64,000 nucleotides of DNA from Acidimicrobiia bacterium (lineage in GTDB: Bacteria > Actinomycetota > Acidimicrobiia > Spongiisociales > UBA11373): NCBI GenBank assembly GCA_030584185.1, contig CP129495.1:1595469-1659468 (forward strand), in the 5' to 3' direction. The notes below the pieces were generated by a model. That model was not told the DNA's origin, ran no database searches, and saw only the letters and a list, made by a program, of their open reading frames with translations. Every line of letters begins with the position of its first letter. Position 1 is the first letter of the stretch. Made by a program: the position numbers and the translations under genes. Shown here in pieces: positions 50,346 through 60,278 of the stretch.

Positions 50346-52752
50346 GGTCGTGAAGATCACGCTCGACGGCCGCGAGGTCGAGGCGGAGGCGGGCGAGCTG
50401 CTGATAGCCGCCGCAGAGAAGGCGGGCACCTACATCCCCCGCTTCTGCTGGCACGCCCGCATGGACCCGGTGGGAATGTGCCGGATGTGCCTCGTCGAGG
50501 TCGAGGGACCACGCGGGCGGATGCTCACAACGTCGTGCACCACGCCGGTTGGGGAAGGGATGGTGGTCCACACCGCCTCCGAGACGGTGAAGAAGGCCCA
50601 GGAAGGTGTCCTCGAGTTCCTCCTCATCAACCACCCCCTCGACTGTCCGGTGTGCGACAAGGGCGGGGAGTGTCCGCTTCAGGATCAGACGATGTCGCAC
50701 GGCCCCGGAGAGAGCCGCTATGTCGAGGAGAAGCGCCACTTCGAGAAGCCGATACCGATCAACGACCTGGTGCTGCTCGACCGGGAGCGCTGCATCCTCT
50801 GCGCCCGCTGCACCCGGTTCGCCGACGAGATCGCCGGGGACCCGCTGATCGAGTTCATCGACCGGGGGAACCACACCCAGGTCAACACCTTTCCCGATGA
50901 TCCGTTCGCCTCCTACTTCTCCGGAAACACTGTGCAGCTGTGTCCCGTGGGGGCTTTGACCGCCAAGCCCTTCCGGTTCAAGGCTCGGCCCTGGGACCTG
51001 GAGGCCGCCGAGAGCACTTGTACCACCTGTGCCGTGGGCTGCCGGGTGTCGGTCCAGGCCTCCCACAACGAGGTGGTCCGCATCATTGGTGTCGATGTGG
51101 ACGCCACCAATCAGGGCTGGCTGTGTGACCGGGGGCGTTTCGGGTTCGAGCACCTGAGGTCTCCGTCCCGGCTCGACACCCCCATGGTGAGGCGGGACGG
51201 CGAGCTGGTTCCTGCCTCGTGGCCGGAGGCGCTCGAGGCCGCAGCCGCCGGGCTCGGTGCCACCATCGCCGAACATGGTCCGGGTTCGGTCGCCGGCATC
51301 GGCGGCGCCCGCAGCACCAACGAAGAGGCCTACGCCTTCTCCCGGCTCCTGCGCTCGGTGATCGGGACCGGCAGCCTCGACGCCTCTCTGGGTGACGATC
51401 CTTCCGCCGACTTCCTGCTCGGTGTCACGCCGCGTGCGGTCATCGCAGACCTGGAGCAGGCTCGAACCGTGCTGGTGTGGGGTCCCGACCTGAAGGAGGA
51501 GCTCCCTGTGCTCCACCTCCGGGTGCGCCGCGCCGCCACCGCACTGGGAGCCACCCTGATCGTGGTGGCTCCAGGCGCCACCGGCCTCGACCCGGACGCC
51601 GACCACGTGCTTCGGTACCGACCCGGCGAGGGCCCCGCTCTGCTCCAAAGTCTCGCCGCCGGGGAGGGCGACTTGAAGGCGGTCCGTTCGGCACTCGATT
51701 CGGGTCCGGTGGTGGCGGTGATCGGGCGCACCGGGGTCACCGACACTCGGGAGCTGCCGGATGCGGTCGCCCGGTTCGTGGTCGGCCTCGCCGACGCCCG
51801 GGTGCTTCCGGTCGCCCGCCGCGGAAACCTGTTCGGGGCCCTGGACATGGGGATCTCGCCCGGCCTCCTTCCGGGCCGTCGCCGCGCGGAAGACGCCGCA
51901 GCATTGGAGTCCCAGGCCTCCGCATGGGGCTCACCTGTGGCCGGCCCGGGAAGGAACGCCTCCGAGATCCTTGCCGGCATGAGCGACGGCTCGGTACGAG
52001 CGCTGCTCCTGCTCGGGTCGGACCCGGCGGGCGATCACCCCGAGCGGCTCCTTGCCACTTCCGCCTTCTCCTCCGGCGCCTTCGTGGTCTCGTTCGACAT
52101 GTTCCTCAACGACTCCAATCGAAATGCGGCGGTGGTGTTCCCCGTCGACGGGTTCGCCGAGGTGGAGGGCACGGTCACCAACTTCGAGGGACGGGTGCAG
52201 AAGGTCAACCGTGTGGCCCCGGGTGTCGGTGCCTCCCGGCCCGCGGTCGAGGCCCTGGCCGACCTCGCCGAGAGGCTCGGCGGTGCCATCCCTGCCTCTG
52301 CGGCGCTGCTGGCGAAGGAGATCACGCAGTGCGTACCCGGGTACTCCAGGGTCTCCTGGGAGAGCCTCGACTGGGGTGAGGGTCGCGACGGGGTCGTCAT
52401 CGAGGAGTCCCTTCCGGGGTACGAGCCGGCCGCGGCGAAGGCCACCGACCCGGGCGCGCTGGCCCTGCACTCGGCTCGCCGGTTGTACTCGGGGGGCACC
52501 ACGATGATCGCCGGGCCATCACTGGCGCCGCTGCTCGCCGATCCCACTGTCGCCATGCACCCCGACGACGCCGATCGCCTCGGCCTTGCCTCCGGGGACA
52601 GGGCCACCGTGAAGAGCGGGGGCGTCACCATCACGGCTCCGGTCGAGATCGACTCGGGCCTGCCCCAGGGCACCGTCTTCGTCCCGCTGACTCCGGCCAC
52701 CGCTCTGGGCACAGATCCTGCGGTGTCGGTGACCGCCGGAGATCCGTCATGA
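50338..52752 (+). CDS. nuoG: NADH-quinone oxidoreductase subunit G
   Basis: 804 residues from GTG 50338. The N-terminal [2Fe-2S] domain has FCWHARMDPVGMCRMC; the His/Cys clusters follow in CPVCDKGGECPLQ and CILCARC. The extra N7 cluster Cys are in CTTCAVGC and GWLCDRGR. The rest is a molybdopterin-oxidoreductase-like domain without the active metal site. 8-base overlap with nuoF. Confidence 0.95.
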   Translation: MAEVVKITLDGREVEAEAGELLIAAAEKAGTYIPRFCWHARMDPVGMCRMCLVEVEGPRGRMLTTSCTTPVGEGMVVHTASETVKKAQEGVLEFLLINHPLDCPVCDKGGECPLQDQTMSHGPGESRYVEEKRHFEKPIPINDLVLLDRERCILCARCTRFADEIAGDPLIEFIDRGNHTQVNTFPDDPFASYFSGNTVQLCPVGALTAKPFRFKARPWDLEAAESTCTTCAVGCRVSVQASHNEVVRIIGVDVDATNQGWLCDRGRFGFEHLRSPSRLDTPMVRRDGELVPASWPEALEAAAAGLGATIAEHGPGSVAGIGGARSTNEEAYAFSRLLRSVIGTGSLDASLGDDPSADFLLGVTPRAVIADLEQARTVLVWGPDLKEELPVLHLRVRRAATALGATLIVVAPGATGLDPDADHVLRYRPGEGPALLQSLAAGEGDLKAVRSALDSGPVVAVIGRTGVTDTRELPDAVARFVVGLADARVLPVARRGNLFGALDMGISPGLLPGRRRAEDAAALESQASAWGSPVAGPGRNASEILAGMSDGSVRALLLLGSDPAGDHPERLLATSAFSSGAFVVSFDMFLNDSNRNAAVVFPVDGFAEVEGTVTNFEGRVQKVNRVAPGVGASRPAVEALADLAERLGGAIPASAALLAKEITQCVPGYSRVSWESLDWGEGRDGVVIEESLPGYEPAAAKATDPGALALHSARRLYSGGTTMIAGPSLAPLLADPTVAMHPDDADRLGLASGDRATVKSGGVTITAPVEIDSGLPQGTVFVPLTPATALGTDPAVSVTAGDPS

Positions 52753-53855
52753 CGGGATTCCTCGAGACCCTGTTCGCCTCGCCGTTCTGGTCGGCAGTGG
52801 TGAAATCGGTGGTCGCCTTCGGCCTGCTCATGGTGACCACCCTGCTGCTGGTGTGGATGGAGCGGCGCGTGGTCGCCCTCATGCAGAACCGGTACGGGCC
52901 CAACCGGGCGGGTCCTTTCGGCATCCTGCAGACGGTCGCCGACGGCGTGAAGCTGTTCTTCAAGGAGAGCATCAGGCCGCGCAAGGTCGAGCTGGGCCTT
53001 TACCTGCTGGCGCCGGTCGCCGCCGCCATCCCGGCGTTCCTGGTGTTCCTGGTGGTCCCGATCGGGGCGCCGATCACCATCGGATCCACCGTCGTCGATC
53101 TTCAGGTGACCGACCTCAACGTGGCCCTGCTGTTCATCCTCGCCATGTCCTCGATGGCGGTGTACGCCGTGGTGTTGGCGGGATGGGCTTCGGGATCCAA
53201 GTACCCGCTGCTGGGCGGGGTGCGGGCCACCGCCCAGATGATCTCCTATGAGGCGGCGATGGGCCTGGCGCTGGTCCCGGTGGTGGTGCTGGCGTCGGCC
53301 AAGCTCGCCAACGGCGTATCGACGATCGGCACGATGTCGTTCTCCCAGATCGTCGCCCTGCAGTCGGGTTCGTTCCGCGGTTTCATCCCCGGGTGGTTCG
53401 TGTTCTGGCTGTTGCCTTCGTTCCTGATCTTCTTCGTCGCCGCCGTCGCCGAGACCAACCGGCCTCCTTTCGACTTGGTCGAGGCGGAGAGCGAGATCGT
53501 CGGCGGGTACCACACCGAGTACTCGGGCATCCGGTTCGCCCTCTTCTTCCTCGCCGAGTACATCAACATGTTCAACGTCTCGGCGATCGCCGTCACCCTC
53601 TTCTTCGGGGGATGGCTCGGTCCCGACTTCGGCCTCCCGTCGTGGATCGCCTGGGCTATGCCCACTGCGTGGTTCCTCCTCAAGACCTACACCTTCGTGT
53701 TCGTCTTCATCTGGATCCGGGCCAGCCTTCCCCGGCTGCGATACGACCAACTGATGAGCCTCGGCTGGAAGCGGCTGATACCCCTCTCGCTTGTGTGGCT
53801 GGTGCTGTTCGCACTGGTGCGGGCGTGGCAGTCCTTCGGAGCGCCCTGGTCATGA
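52749..53855 (+). CDS. nuoH: NADH-quinone oxidoreductase subunit H
   Basis: 368 residues, eight membrane helices. Conserved MERRVVALMQNRYGPNRAGPF near the start (quinone-site loop; only part quoted) and ETNRPPFDLVEAESEIVGGY. It joins the peripheral arm to the membrane arm. Confidence 0.95.
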   Translation: MTGFLETLFASPFWSAVVKSVVAFGLLMVTTLLLVWMERRVVALMQNRYGPNRAGPFGILQTVADGVKLFFKESIRPRKVELGLYLLAPVAAAIPAFLVFLVVPIGAPITIGSTVVDLQVTDLNVALLFILAMSSMAVYAVVLAGWASGSKYPLLGGVRATAQMISYEAAMGLALVPVVVLASAKLANGVSTIGTMSFSQIVALQSGSFRGFIPGWFVFWLLPSFLIFFVAAVAETNRPPFDLVEAESEIVGGYHTEYSGIRFALFFLAEYINMFNVSAIAVTLFFGGWLGPDFGLPSWIAWAMPTAWFLLKTYTFVFVFIWIRASLPRLRYDQLMSLGWKRLIPLSLVWLVLFALVRAWQSFGAPWS

Positions 53856-53868
53856 GGAGGCGACACCC

Positions 53869-54528
53869 ATGAGCGGGCCATTCTCCGGATTCCTGGTGAC
53901 CCTCCGCCAGATGTTCCGACCCAAGGTGACCATCCAGTACCCGGAGGAGAAGCGGGTCAAGCCACAGCGGTTCCATGGCCGTCATGTGCTCAACCGGGCT
54001 CCCGACGGGATGGAGAAGTGCATCGGCTGCGAGCTGTGCGCCGGGGTGTGCCCCGCCAGGTGCATCTACGTGCGGGGCAAGGACAACCCGGCGGACGCCC
54101 CGGTCAGTGCCGGTGAGCGTTACGGCTTCGTGTACGAGATCAACATGCTGCGCTGCATCTTCTGCGGGCTCTGCGTCGAGGCATGCCCCACCGAGGCGAT
54201 CACCATGACGCAGCTGTTCGAGATGTCGGTGTCGAGCCGCGAGGACGCCATCTACACCCGTTCGGAGCTGCTCATGGATCCCGACGGCGCCGTGCCCCAC
54301 CCCCAGCCGGACAGCATCCTCTTCGATCGCGGCGAGCTGCGCATCGCCGACGGGTGGATGCGGGCGACCGCCCCATCCGGGCGGGCCGCCTACCAGGGGG
54401 TCGTGGGTTGGAGCCCCACCGCCGGTGTCGGGACCCGGCCGCCGGAGCAGGGCCAGTCGGCCGGCGCCGCTTCCGAGGCCACCGACGAGAGCATCTCACC
54501 TGCAGAGAGCGAGGCGGGCGATGGCTGA
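53869..54528 (+). CDS. nuoI: NADH-quinone oxidoreductase subunit I
   Basis: 219 residues from ATG 53869 (GAGGAGG upstream). Two [4Fe-4S] motifs, CIGCELCAGVCPARC and CIFCGLCVEACPTE. About 50 extra C-terminal residues, Gly/Ala/Glu-rich and likely disordered, lengthen the protein compared with typical NuoI. Confidence 0.95.
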   Translation: MSGPFSGFLVTLRQMFRPKVTIQYPEEKRVKPQRFHGRHVLNRAPDGMEKCIGCELCAGVCPARCIYVRGKDNPADAPVSAGERYGFVYEINMLRCIFCGLCVEACPTEAITMTQLFEMSVSSREDAIYTRSELLMDPDGAVPHPQPDSILFDRGELRIADGWMRATAPSGRAAYQGVVGWSPTAGVGTRPPEQGQSAGAASEATDESISPAESEAGDG

Positions 54529-55039
54529 GACCGTGATCTTCGTCGTGTTCGCCCTGGTCGCCCTCTTCGGAGCCGTGACCATGGTGTGGGCCCGCAACCC
54601 CGTGTACTCGGCGCTCGGCCTGATGCTCACCATGTTCTCCATCGCCGTGTTCTACGTGTCCAACGCGGCGCACTTCATCGGCGTGGTCCAGGTGATCATC
54701 TACGCCGGGGCGGTGATGACCCTGTTTTTGTTCGTGATCATGCTGATCGGGGTGGACAAGGCCGAGGATCGTTCGGAGAACCTCCCCCTGCAGCGGCCGA
54801 TGGCCATCACCCTGATCGTCCTGCTGGCCGCCGGAGTGATGCTCGCCGGCCGCCACGCCTGGGTCACCGGTGCCACCGCCACCGTCGGCGGCGCCGAGGG
54901 GACCATCGAGGCCATCGGCCAGGAGCTGTTGCGCAACTGGCTGCTGCCGTTCGAGGTCACCGCCCTGCTGCTGATCGTGGCTGCGATCGGCGCCATCTCG
55001 CTGGCCCTGTTCCGCGACGGCGAGGAGGCGGGCGAATGA
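54521..55039 (+). CDS. nuoJ: NADH-quinone oxidoreductase subunit J
   Basis: 172 residues, five membrane helices. Conserved [10 protein letters not shown] and [20 protein letters not shown] (pi-bulge helix). Overlaps nuoI by 8 bases and nuoK by 4. Confidence 0.94.
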   Translation: MAETVIFVVFALVALFGAVTMVWARNPVYSALGLMLTMFSIAVFYVSNAAHFIGVVQVIIYAGAVMTLFLFVIMLIGVDKAEDRSENLPLQRPMAITLIVLLAAGVMLAGRHAWVTGATATVGGAEGTIEAIGQELLRNWLLPFEVTALLLIVAAIGAISLALFRDGEEAGE

Positions 55040-55341
55040 CCGTCACCCCCGGCTGGTACATGGCCCTGGCGGCGGTCCTCTTCGTCATCGGGACCGGGGG
55101 GATGCTGCTGCGGCGCAACGCCCTGGTCATGTTCATGTCTGTTGAGCTCATGCTCAACGCGGTCAACCTCACCTTCGTGGCGGCGGGACGCGAGTTGGGC
55201 GCCATCTCCGGGCAGGTGGCGGTGCTGTTCGTGATGGTGGTCGCCGCCGCCGAGGTGGTGGTCGGGCTGGCGATCATCGTCACCGTGTTCCGCCGCCGCC
55301 GCAGCGCATCGGTGGACGAGCTGGCGGAGATGCGCGGATGA
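55036..55341 (+). CDS. nuoK: NADH-quinone oxidoreductase subunit K
   Basis: 101 residues, three membrane helices with the proton-channel glutamates in [12 protein letters not shown] and [11 protein letters not shown]. Confidence 0.95.
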   Translation: MTVTPGWYMALAAVLFVIGTGGMLLRRNALVMFMSVELMLNAVNLTFVAAGRELGAISGQVAVLFVMVVAAAEVVVGLAIIVTVFRRRRSASVDELAEMRG

Positions 55342-57203
55342 CCGAAGCGCTCGTCTCCGCAGCCATCCTGGTGCCCGCCGCCGGCGCCCTCCTCCTGCTC
55401 TTCGCCGGTCGGAGGATCGGTGAACCGCGCGCCGGGTGGCTGGGGACCGCCACGGTGGCCGTGGCGTTCGCCGGCGCCGCCATCGCCGCCGGTGGCTTCT
55501 TCGCCGGGAACGGCGAGACGGTGATCGTGGAGTGGTTCGACTGGCTGCCCGGTTTCGGCGTCACCTTTGCACTGCGCTGGGATCCTCTGTCGGCGCTGAT
55601 GACCCTGGTGGTCACCGGCGTGGGCTCGTTGATCCACCTGTTCTCCATCGGCTACATGCACGGCGACCCCCGCTTCGCCCGCTTCTTCGCCTACCTGAAC
55701 CTGTTCGTCGCCTCGATGCTCACGCTGGTGCTGGCCAACGACTTCGCCGTGCTCTTCGTGGGATGGGAACTGGTGGGCCTGTGCTCCTACCTGTTGATCT
55801 CGTTCTGGTTCGAACGGGAAAGCGCCGCCGCAGCCGGGAAGAAGGCCTTCATCGTCAACCGGGTCGGCGACGTCGGGTTCATCGTCGCCCTCATGCTGCT
55901 CTTCTCCGAGTTCGGCGGGCTCGACTTCGACCGGGTGCTCGAGGGCGCCCATGGCCTCGCCGGAGGCACCGCCACCGCCATCGGCCTGCTGTTCCTGGTG
56001 GGAGCGGCCGGGAAGTCGGCACAGCTCCCGCTGTATGTGTGGCTTCCCGACGCCATGGAGGGGCCGACGCCGGTTTCGGCTCTGATCCATGCCGCCACCA
56101 TGGTCACCGCCGGCGTGTATCTGGTGGCCCGGGCGGCCCCGGTGTTCGCCGCCTCCGAGGTGGCCGGCGCCGCGGTGGCGATCGTCGGAGCGGCAACCGC
56201 ACTGTTCGCCGCCACCATCGCCCTCGCCCAGAACGACATCAAGAAGGTGCTGGCGTACTCGACGATCTCGCAGCTGGGGTACATGTTCATGGCGGTCGGC
56301 GCCGCCGGGTACGTCGCCGGGATCTTCCACCTGATGACCCACGCCTTCTTCAAGGCGCTGCTCTTTCTCGGGGCCGGTGCGGTGATCCACGGCATGCACG
56401 ACGAGCAGGACATGCGACGGATGGGGGGCCTGGCCCGCCACATGCCGGTCACCTTCGCCACCATGGGGATCGCCTGGCTGGCCATCTCCGGCCTCCCGCC
56501 GCTGGCCGGGTTCTGGTCGAAGGACGAGATCCTGGGGACCCTGTTCGAAAGAGGAGGGGGCTGGAGCCTGCTCTTCGGCGTCGGTCTGGTCACCGCTGCC
56601 CTCACCGCCTTCTACATGACCCGCATGATGTGGCTCACCTTCTTCGGGACCCCGCGGTGGGCGGACGGAGTCGAGCCCCACGATCCCGGCATGGCGATGA
56701 AGGCCCCACTGGTGTTGCTGGCCGGGCTCTCGGTGATCGGTGGCCTGGTCAACACACCGTTCCGCACCGCCCTGGAGCACTTCCTGGACCCGGCGTTCGA
56801 GCTGGTCCACCTGGCCCATCCGGCATCGGGGACCACCGCTGTGATGCTGGCAGGGGTGTCGGTGCTGGCGGCGGTCGTCGGGATCGGCCTGGCGGCCATC
56901 CGGTACCGGGCCTATCGCCAAGAGCAGGGCGGTCTGTGGCAGATGCTGGGCCGGGGTTACTACGTGGACGACGTCTACGGACAGGTCTTCGCCCGGGCAG
57001 GGAAGTTGGGAGCGGCGTGGATGGCGTTCCGCTTCGATGCCGAGGTGATCGACGGAGCCGTGGAAGGCGCCGGTGGGTTGGTGCGGCGGGTCGGGGGATG
57101 GCTGCGCCCTCTGCAGACCGGGTTGGTGCGCACCTACGGCCTGGGCGTGGTGCTCGGCGGCGTGGCCCTCCTCGCCTGGTTCCTGACCAGGGGGGCGCTG
57201 TGA
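55338..57203 (+). CDS. nuoL: NADH-quinone oxidoreductase subunit L
   Basis: 621 residues, antiporter-like subunit. Key residues are in [12 protein letters not shown] (Glu), [20 protein letters not shown] (Lys) and AHPASG near the lateral helix. The C-terminal lateral amphipathic helix and final anchor helix are present. A 100-base gap separates it from nuoM, unlike the overlaps elsewhere in the operon. Confidence 0.95.
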   Translation: MTEALVSAAILVPAAGALLLLFAGRRIGEPRAGWLGTATVAVAFAGAAIAAGGFFAGNGETVIVEWFDWLPGFGVTFALRWDPLSALMTLVVTGVGSLIHLFSIGYMHGDPRFARFFAYLNLFVASMLTLVLANDFAVLFVGWELVGLCSYLLISFWFERESAAAAGKKAFIVNRVGDVGFIVALMLLFSEFGGLDFDRVLEGAHGLAGGTATAIGLLFLVGAAGKSAQLPLYVWLPDAMEGPTPVSALIHAATMVTAGVYLVARAAPVFAASEVAGAAVAIVGAATALFAATIALAQNDIKKVLAYSTISQLGYMFMAVGAAGYVAGIFHLMTHAFFKALLFLGAGAVIHGMHDEQDMRRMGGLARHMPVTFATMGIAWLAISGLPPLAGFWSKDEILGTLFERGGGWSLLFGVGLVTAALTAFYMTRMMWLTFFGTPRWADGVEPHDPGMAMKAPLVLLAGLSVIGGLVNTPFRTALEHFLDPAFELVHLAHPASGTTAVMLAGVSVLAAVVGIGLAAIRYRAYRQEQGGLWQMLGRGYYVDDVYGQVFARAGKLGAAWMAFRFDAEVIDGAVEGAGGLVRRVGGWLRPLQTGLVRTYGLGVVLGGVALLAWFLTRGAL

Positions 57204-57252
57204 TCCACACCCGGGGCGACCTCTCACCGAAGTGCAGCGATCGCCCGACGCG

Positions 57253-57285
57253 TCGCTCGCTGGATGCCGTCTGCCAGGCGAGCGA
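57253..57285 (+). other. Imperfect hairpin in the nuoL-nuoM gap
   Basis: TCGCTCGCTGG (57253-57263) and CCAGGCGAGCGA (57274-57285) pair with one bulged base around a 10-base loop. It is within the only sizeable non-coding gap of the operon. Confidence 0.4.
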
Positions 57286-57303
57286 GTGGGAGGGGGTCCG
57301 CCC

Positions 57304-58842
57304 ATGACCGGGTTCCCCATCCTCACCGCCCTGGTGGTGCTCCCGGTGGCCGGGGCGTTGGCCCTGCTGGCGATCCCTTCGCGTAGGTCTCAGATCGTGC
57401 TTCCGGTGGCGGTGGCCTGCTCACTGGTGACGCTGGGTGCCGCCGGCTGGCTGCTGGTCGAGTTCGAGACGGGGGCGGCCGGGTTCCAGTTCGCCGAGAG
57501 GTCGACCTGGTACGAGCCCTGGGGTGTCGGATGGCACCTCGGGGTCGACGGGATCTCGCTGCTGCTGGTGGTGCTCACCGCCTTGCTCTTCCCCATCGCC
57601 CTCGCCGCCAGCACCGGTGTGAAGCATCGGGTCCGCGAGTTCGCGGTGGCGATGCTGCTGCTCGAAGCCGGGATCATCGGCGTGTTTCTCGCCCTCGACT
57701 TGCTCGTCTTCTTCGTGTTCTGGGAGGCGATGCTGGTGCCGATGTACTTCATCATCGGCATCTGGGGCGGAGAGCGGCGGGTGCATGCCGCCATCAAGTT
57801 CTTCCTATACACCGCCCTGGGCTCGGCCCTCATGTTCGCCGGCATCCTGGCCCTCGGGCTGATCGGTGGCGACGGCTCGCCCACCTTCGACTTCGTCGAG
57901 CTGCTCGGGGCCGACCTGTCGCGCAACGCGCAGTTCTGGCTGTTCGCCGCCTTCGGGATCTCGTTCGCCGTCAAGGTGCCGGTGTTCCCATTCCACACCT
58001 GGCTCCCCGACGCCCACGTCGAGGCGCCAACCGCCGGGTCGGTGATCCTGGCAGGGGTGTTGCTGAAGCTCGGTGCCTACGGCCTGATCCGCTTCAACCT
58101 GACGCTGTTCCCCGAGGCGGCGGTCGACCTGGTGCCGGTGCTGGCGGTGCTCGCAGTGATCGGGATCGTCTACGGGGCGATCGTGGCGATCGTGCAGAGC
58201 GACATCAAGCGGCTGGTCGCCTACTCCTCGGTGAGCCACCTCGGCTTCGTGGTGCTGGGCATCTTTGCCCTCACCTCACAGGGGCTCCAGGGTGGGGTAC
58301 TGCAGATGGTCAACCACGGGCTCACCACCGGGGCGCTCTTCCTGCTGGTGGGAATGATCTACGAACGGAGGCACACCCGGGAGATCTCCCAGTTCGGGGG
58401 GCTGGCCTCAGTGATGCCGATCTACGCCGGCGTGTTCCTGTTCACCGCCTTCGCCTCGATCGGGCTGCCCGGGCTGAACGGGTTCGTCGGCGAGTTCTAC
58501 ATCCTGGTCGGATCTTTCCTGTCGCTTCCCGCCTACGCCGTCATCGGTGCCTTCGGGGTCGTCCTGGCGGCGGTGTACCTGTTGTGGGCCTATCAGCGGA
58601 TGTTCACCGGACCCTTGTCGATCGAGGAGAACCGGGTGCTGACCGACCTCAAGGTGCGCGAGGTGTTGATCATGGCACCCCTGATCGCCCTGATCCTGTT
58701 CCTGGGGCTGTACCCCAAGCCTGCCCTCGACCGGATCGAACCGTCGGTCGATGCAGTGCTGGAGCGCATCGAACAGGTCACCGACCACGAGGTCCCGCAG
58801 TGGGGGTGGCCCGATGACCTGGCCGGGGAGGTGGACCAGTGA
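57304..58842 (+). CDS. nuoM: NADH-quinone oxidoreductase subunit M
   Basis: 512 residues from ATG 57304 (GGAGGGGG upstream). Antiporter-like: VFWEAMLVPMYFIIGIWGG (Glu), FAVKVPVFPFHTWLPDAHVE (Lys, His), SSVSHLGFVVLG. Confidence 0.95.
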   Translation: MTGFPILTALVVLPVAGALALLAIPSRRSQIVLPVAVACSLVTLGAAGWLLVEFETGAAGFQFAERSTWYEPWGVGWHLGVDGISLLLVVLTALLFPIALAASTGVKHRVREFAVAMLLLEAGIIGVFLALDLLVFFVFWEAMLVPMYFIIGIWGGERRVHAAIKFFLYTALGSALMFAGILALGLIGGDGSPTFDFVELLGADLSRNAQFWLFAAFGISFAVKVPVFPFHTWLPDAHVEAPTAGSVILAGVLLKLGAYGLIRFNLTLFPEAAVDLVPVLAVLAVIGIVYGAIVAIVQSDIKRLVAYSSVSHLGFVVLGIFALTSQGLQGGVLQMVNHGLTTGALFLLVGMIYERRHTREISQFGGLASVMPIYAGVFLFTAFASIGLPGLNGFVGEFYILVGSFLSLPAYAVIGAFGVVLAAVYLLWAYQRMFTGPLSIEENRVLTDLKVREVLIMAPLIALILFLGLYPKPALDRIEPSVDAVLERIEQVTDHEVPQWGWPDDLAGEVDQ

Positions 58843-60278
58843 ACTGGCTCGCCATCTCCCCGCTGCTGGTGGTCGGCGCCGTGGTGGTCGTGCTCCTGCT
58901 TGTCGACGTGCAGTGGAGCCCCGGCCCCAGACTGTGGGCACTCGCCGCCGCCGCAGGCGCTATCGGTGGCACAGTCGCTTCGGCGTTCCAGTGGGCGCGT
59001 CATGGCGGCGGGGAGGGAAGCCTCGCCTGGGACGGCATGCTGGCGGTGGACGGGTTCTCCGCCTTCGCCGGGATGCTGATCTTCCCGATCGCCGGACTGG
59101 CGCTCATGGGGGGATGGCCACTGGTGCGATCGCTGCGCCGGCGCGGCGCCGAGTTCGTGGCCCTGGTGCTGATCGCCGCCGCCGGCGCCCACCTCATGGC
59201 GGCCTCGGCCGATCTCGTGATGCTCTTCATCGCTCTGGAGGTGTTCTCTCTCAGCCTTTACGTACTCGCCGGCTTCACGCGGGGGCGTGCTCGGTCGGGT
59301 GAGGCAGCGCTCAAGTACTTCCTGCTCGGGGCTCTGGCCTCGGCGATCTTCCTCTATGGGGTGGCGTTGCTGTTCGCCGCCACCGGCACGACTTCGATCG
59401 GTGGGATCGCTCGCTACCTGAACTCGACGCTGCTGCTTCGCCCCGGCATCCTGCTCGCCGGGATGGCGCTCACCCTGGTCGGTCTCGGGTTCAAGGTTTC
59501 GGCGGTGCCGTTCCACTCGTGGGCACCCGACGTCTACCAGGGGGCTCCGGGCGGGATCACCGCATTCCTGGTGGCCTCGGCGAAGGTCGGCGGCTTCGCC
59601 GCCCTGGCCCGGGTGATGACTGTCGCCCTCGGATCACGTCTCGACGACTGGGCGCCGGCGCTGGCGGCGATGGCGGCGGCGTCCATCGTGATCGGCACGC
59701 TGTTCGCCCTGGCGCAGACCGACCTGAAACGGATGCTCGCCTACTCGGGCGTGGCCCACGCCGGTTTCATACTCACCGCCCTCGTCGGCGGCGCCGGCAT
59801 CCCCGACATGTGGTTCTACCTGGCCACCTACACCGTCCAGGTCGTCGGCGCCTTCACCGTCGTGGCCCTGGTCTCGGGGATGGGCCCGGACGAGGCGCCG
59901 TTGACCGACTACGCAGGGCTGGCCGGCCGTTCCCCCGGGCTGGCGGCCGGTCTGGGTCTGATGATGCTGGCAATGGGAGGTATCCCGCTCACCGCCGGTT
60001 TCGTGGGCAAGGTTGCTGTGTTCCGGGCCGCCATCGACGGCGACCACCTCTGGCTGGTGATCCTGGCCGTGGTGGCAGCGGTGGCGGGCCTCTTCGCCTA
60101 CCTTCGGGTGATAGTGCTCATGTACATGCAGCCCGCCTCGGGTCCCTCGGCCGGCGAATCGCTCCCGGTGCCGCTCGCCGCCCGGCTCTCCCTGGGCGCC
60201 GTCGCGGCGGTTACCGTTGCCGCCGGAGTCGCCCCGTGGCCGCTGCTCGAGTGGCTCGGCGATGCGCTCCCCCTCTGA
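58839..60278 (+). CDS. nuoN: NADH-quinone oxidoreductase subunit N
   Basis: 479 residues from GTG 58839 (GTGA overlap). Antiporter-like subunit with IALEVFSLSLYVLAGF (Glu), FKVSAVPFHSWAPDVYQGAP (Lys, His) and LAYSGVAHAGFILT. Last gene of the complex I set. Confidence 0.95.
   Translation: MNWLAISPLLVVGAVVVVLLLVDVQWSPGPRLWALAAAAGAIGGTVASAFQWARHGGGEGSLAWDGMLAVDGFSAFAGMLIFPIAGLALMGGWPLVRSLRRRGAEFVALVLIAAAGAHLMAASADLVMLFIALEVFSLSLYVLAGFTRGRARSGEAALKYFLLGALASAIFLYGVALLFAATGTTSIGGIARYLNSTLLLRPGILLAGMALTLVGLGFKVSAVPFHSWAPDVYQGAPGGITAFLVASAKVGGFAALARVMTVALGSRLDDWAPALAAMAAASIVIGTLFALAQTDLKRMLAYSGVAHAGFILTALVGGAGIPDMWFYLATYTVQVVGAFTVVALVSGMGPDEAPLTDYAGLAGRSPGLAAGLGLMMLAMGGIPLTAGFVGKVAVFRAAIDGDHLWLVILAVVAAVAGLFAYLRVIVLMYMQPASGPSAGESLPVPLAARLSLGAVAAVTVAAGVAPWPLLEWLGDALPL

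Noticed and set aside
51477-53750. Long frames overlapping nuoG and nuoH in other phases and on the minus strand
   Set aside because: Shadow frames of well-recognised complex I genes.
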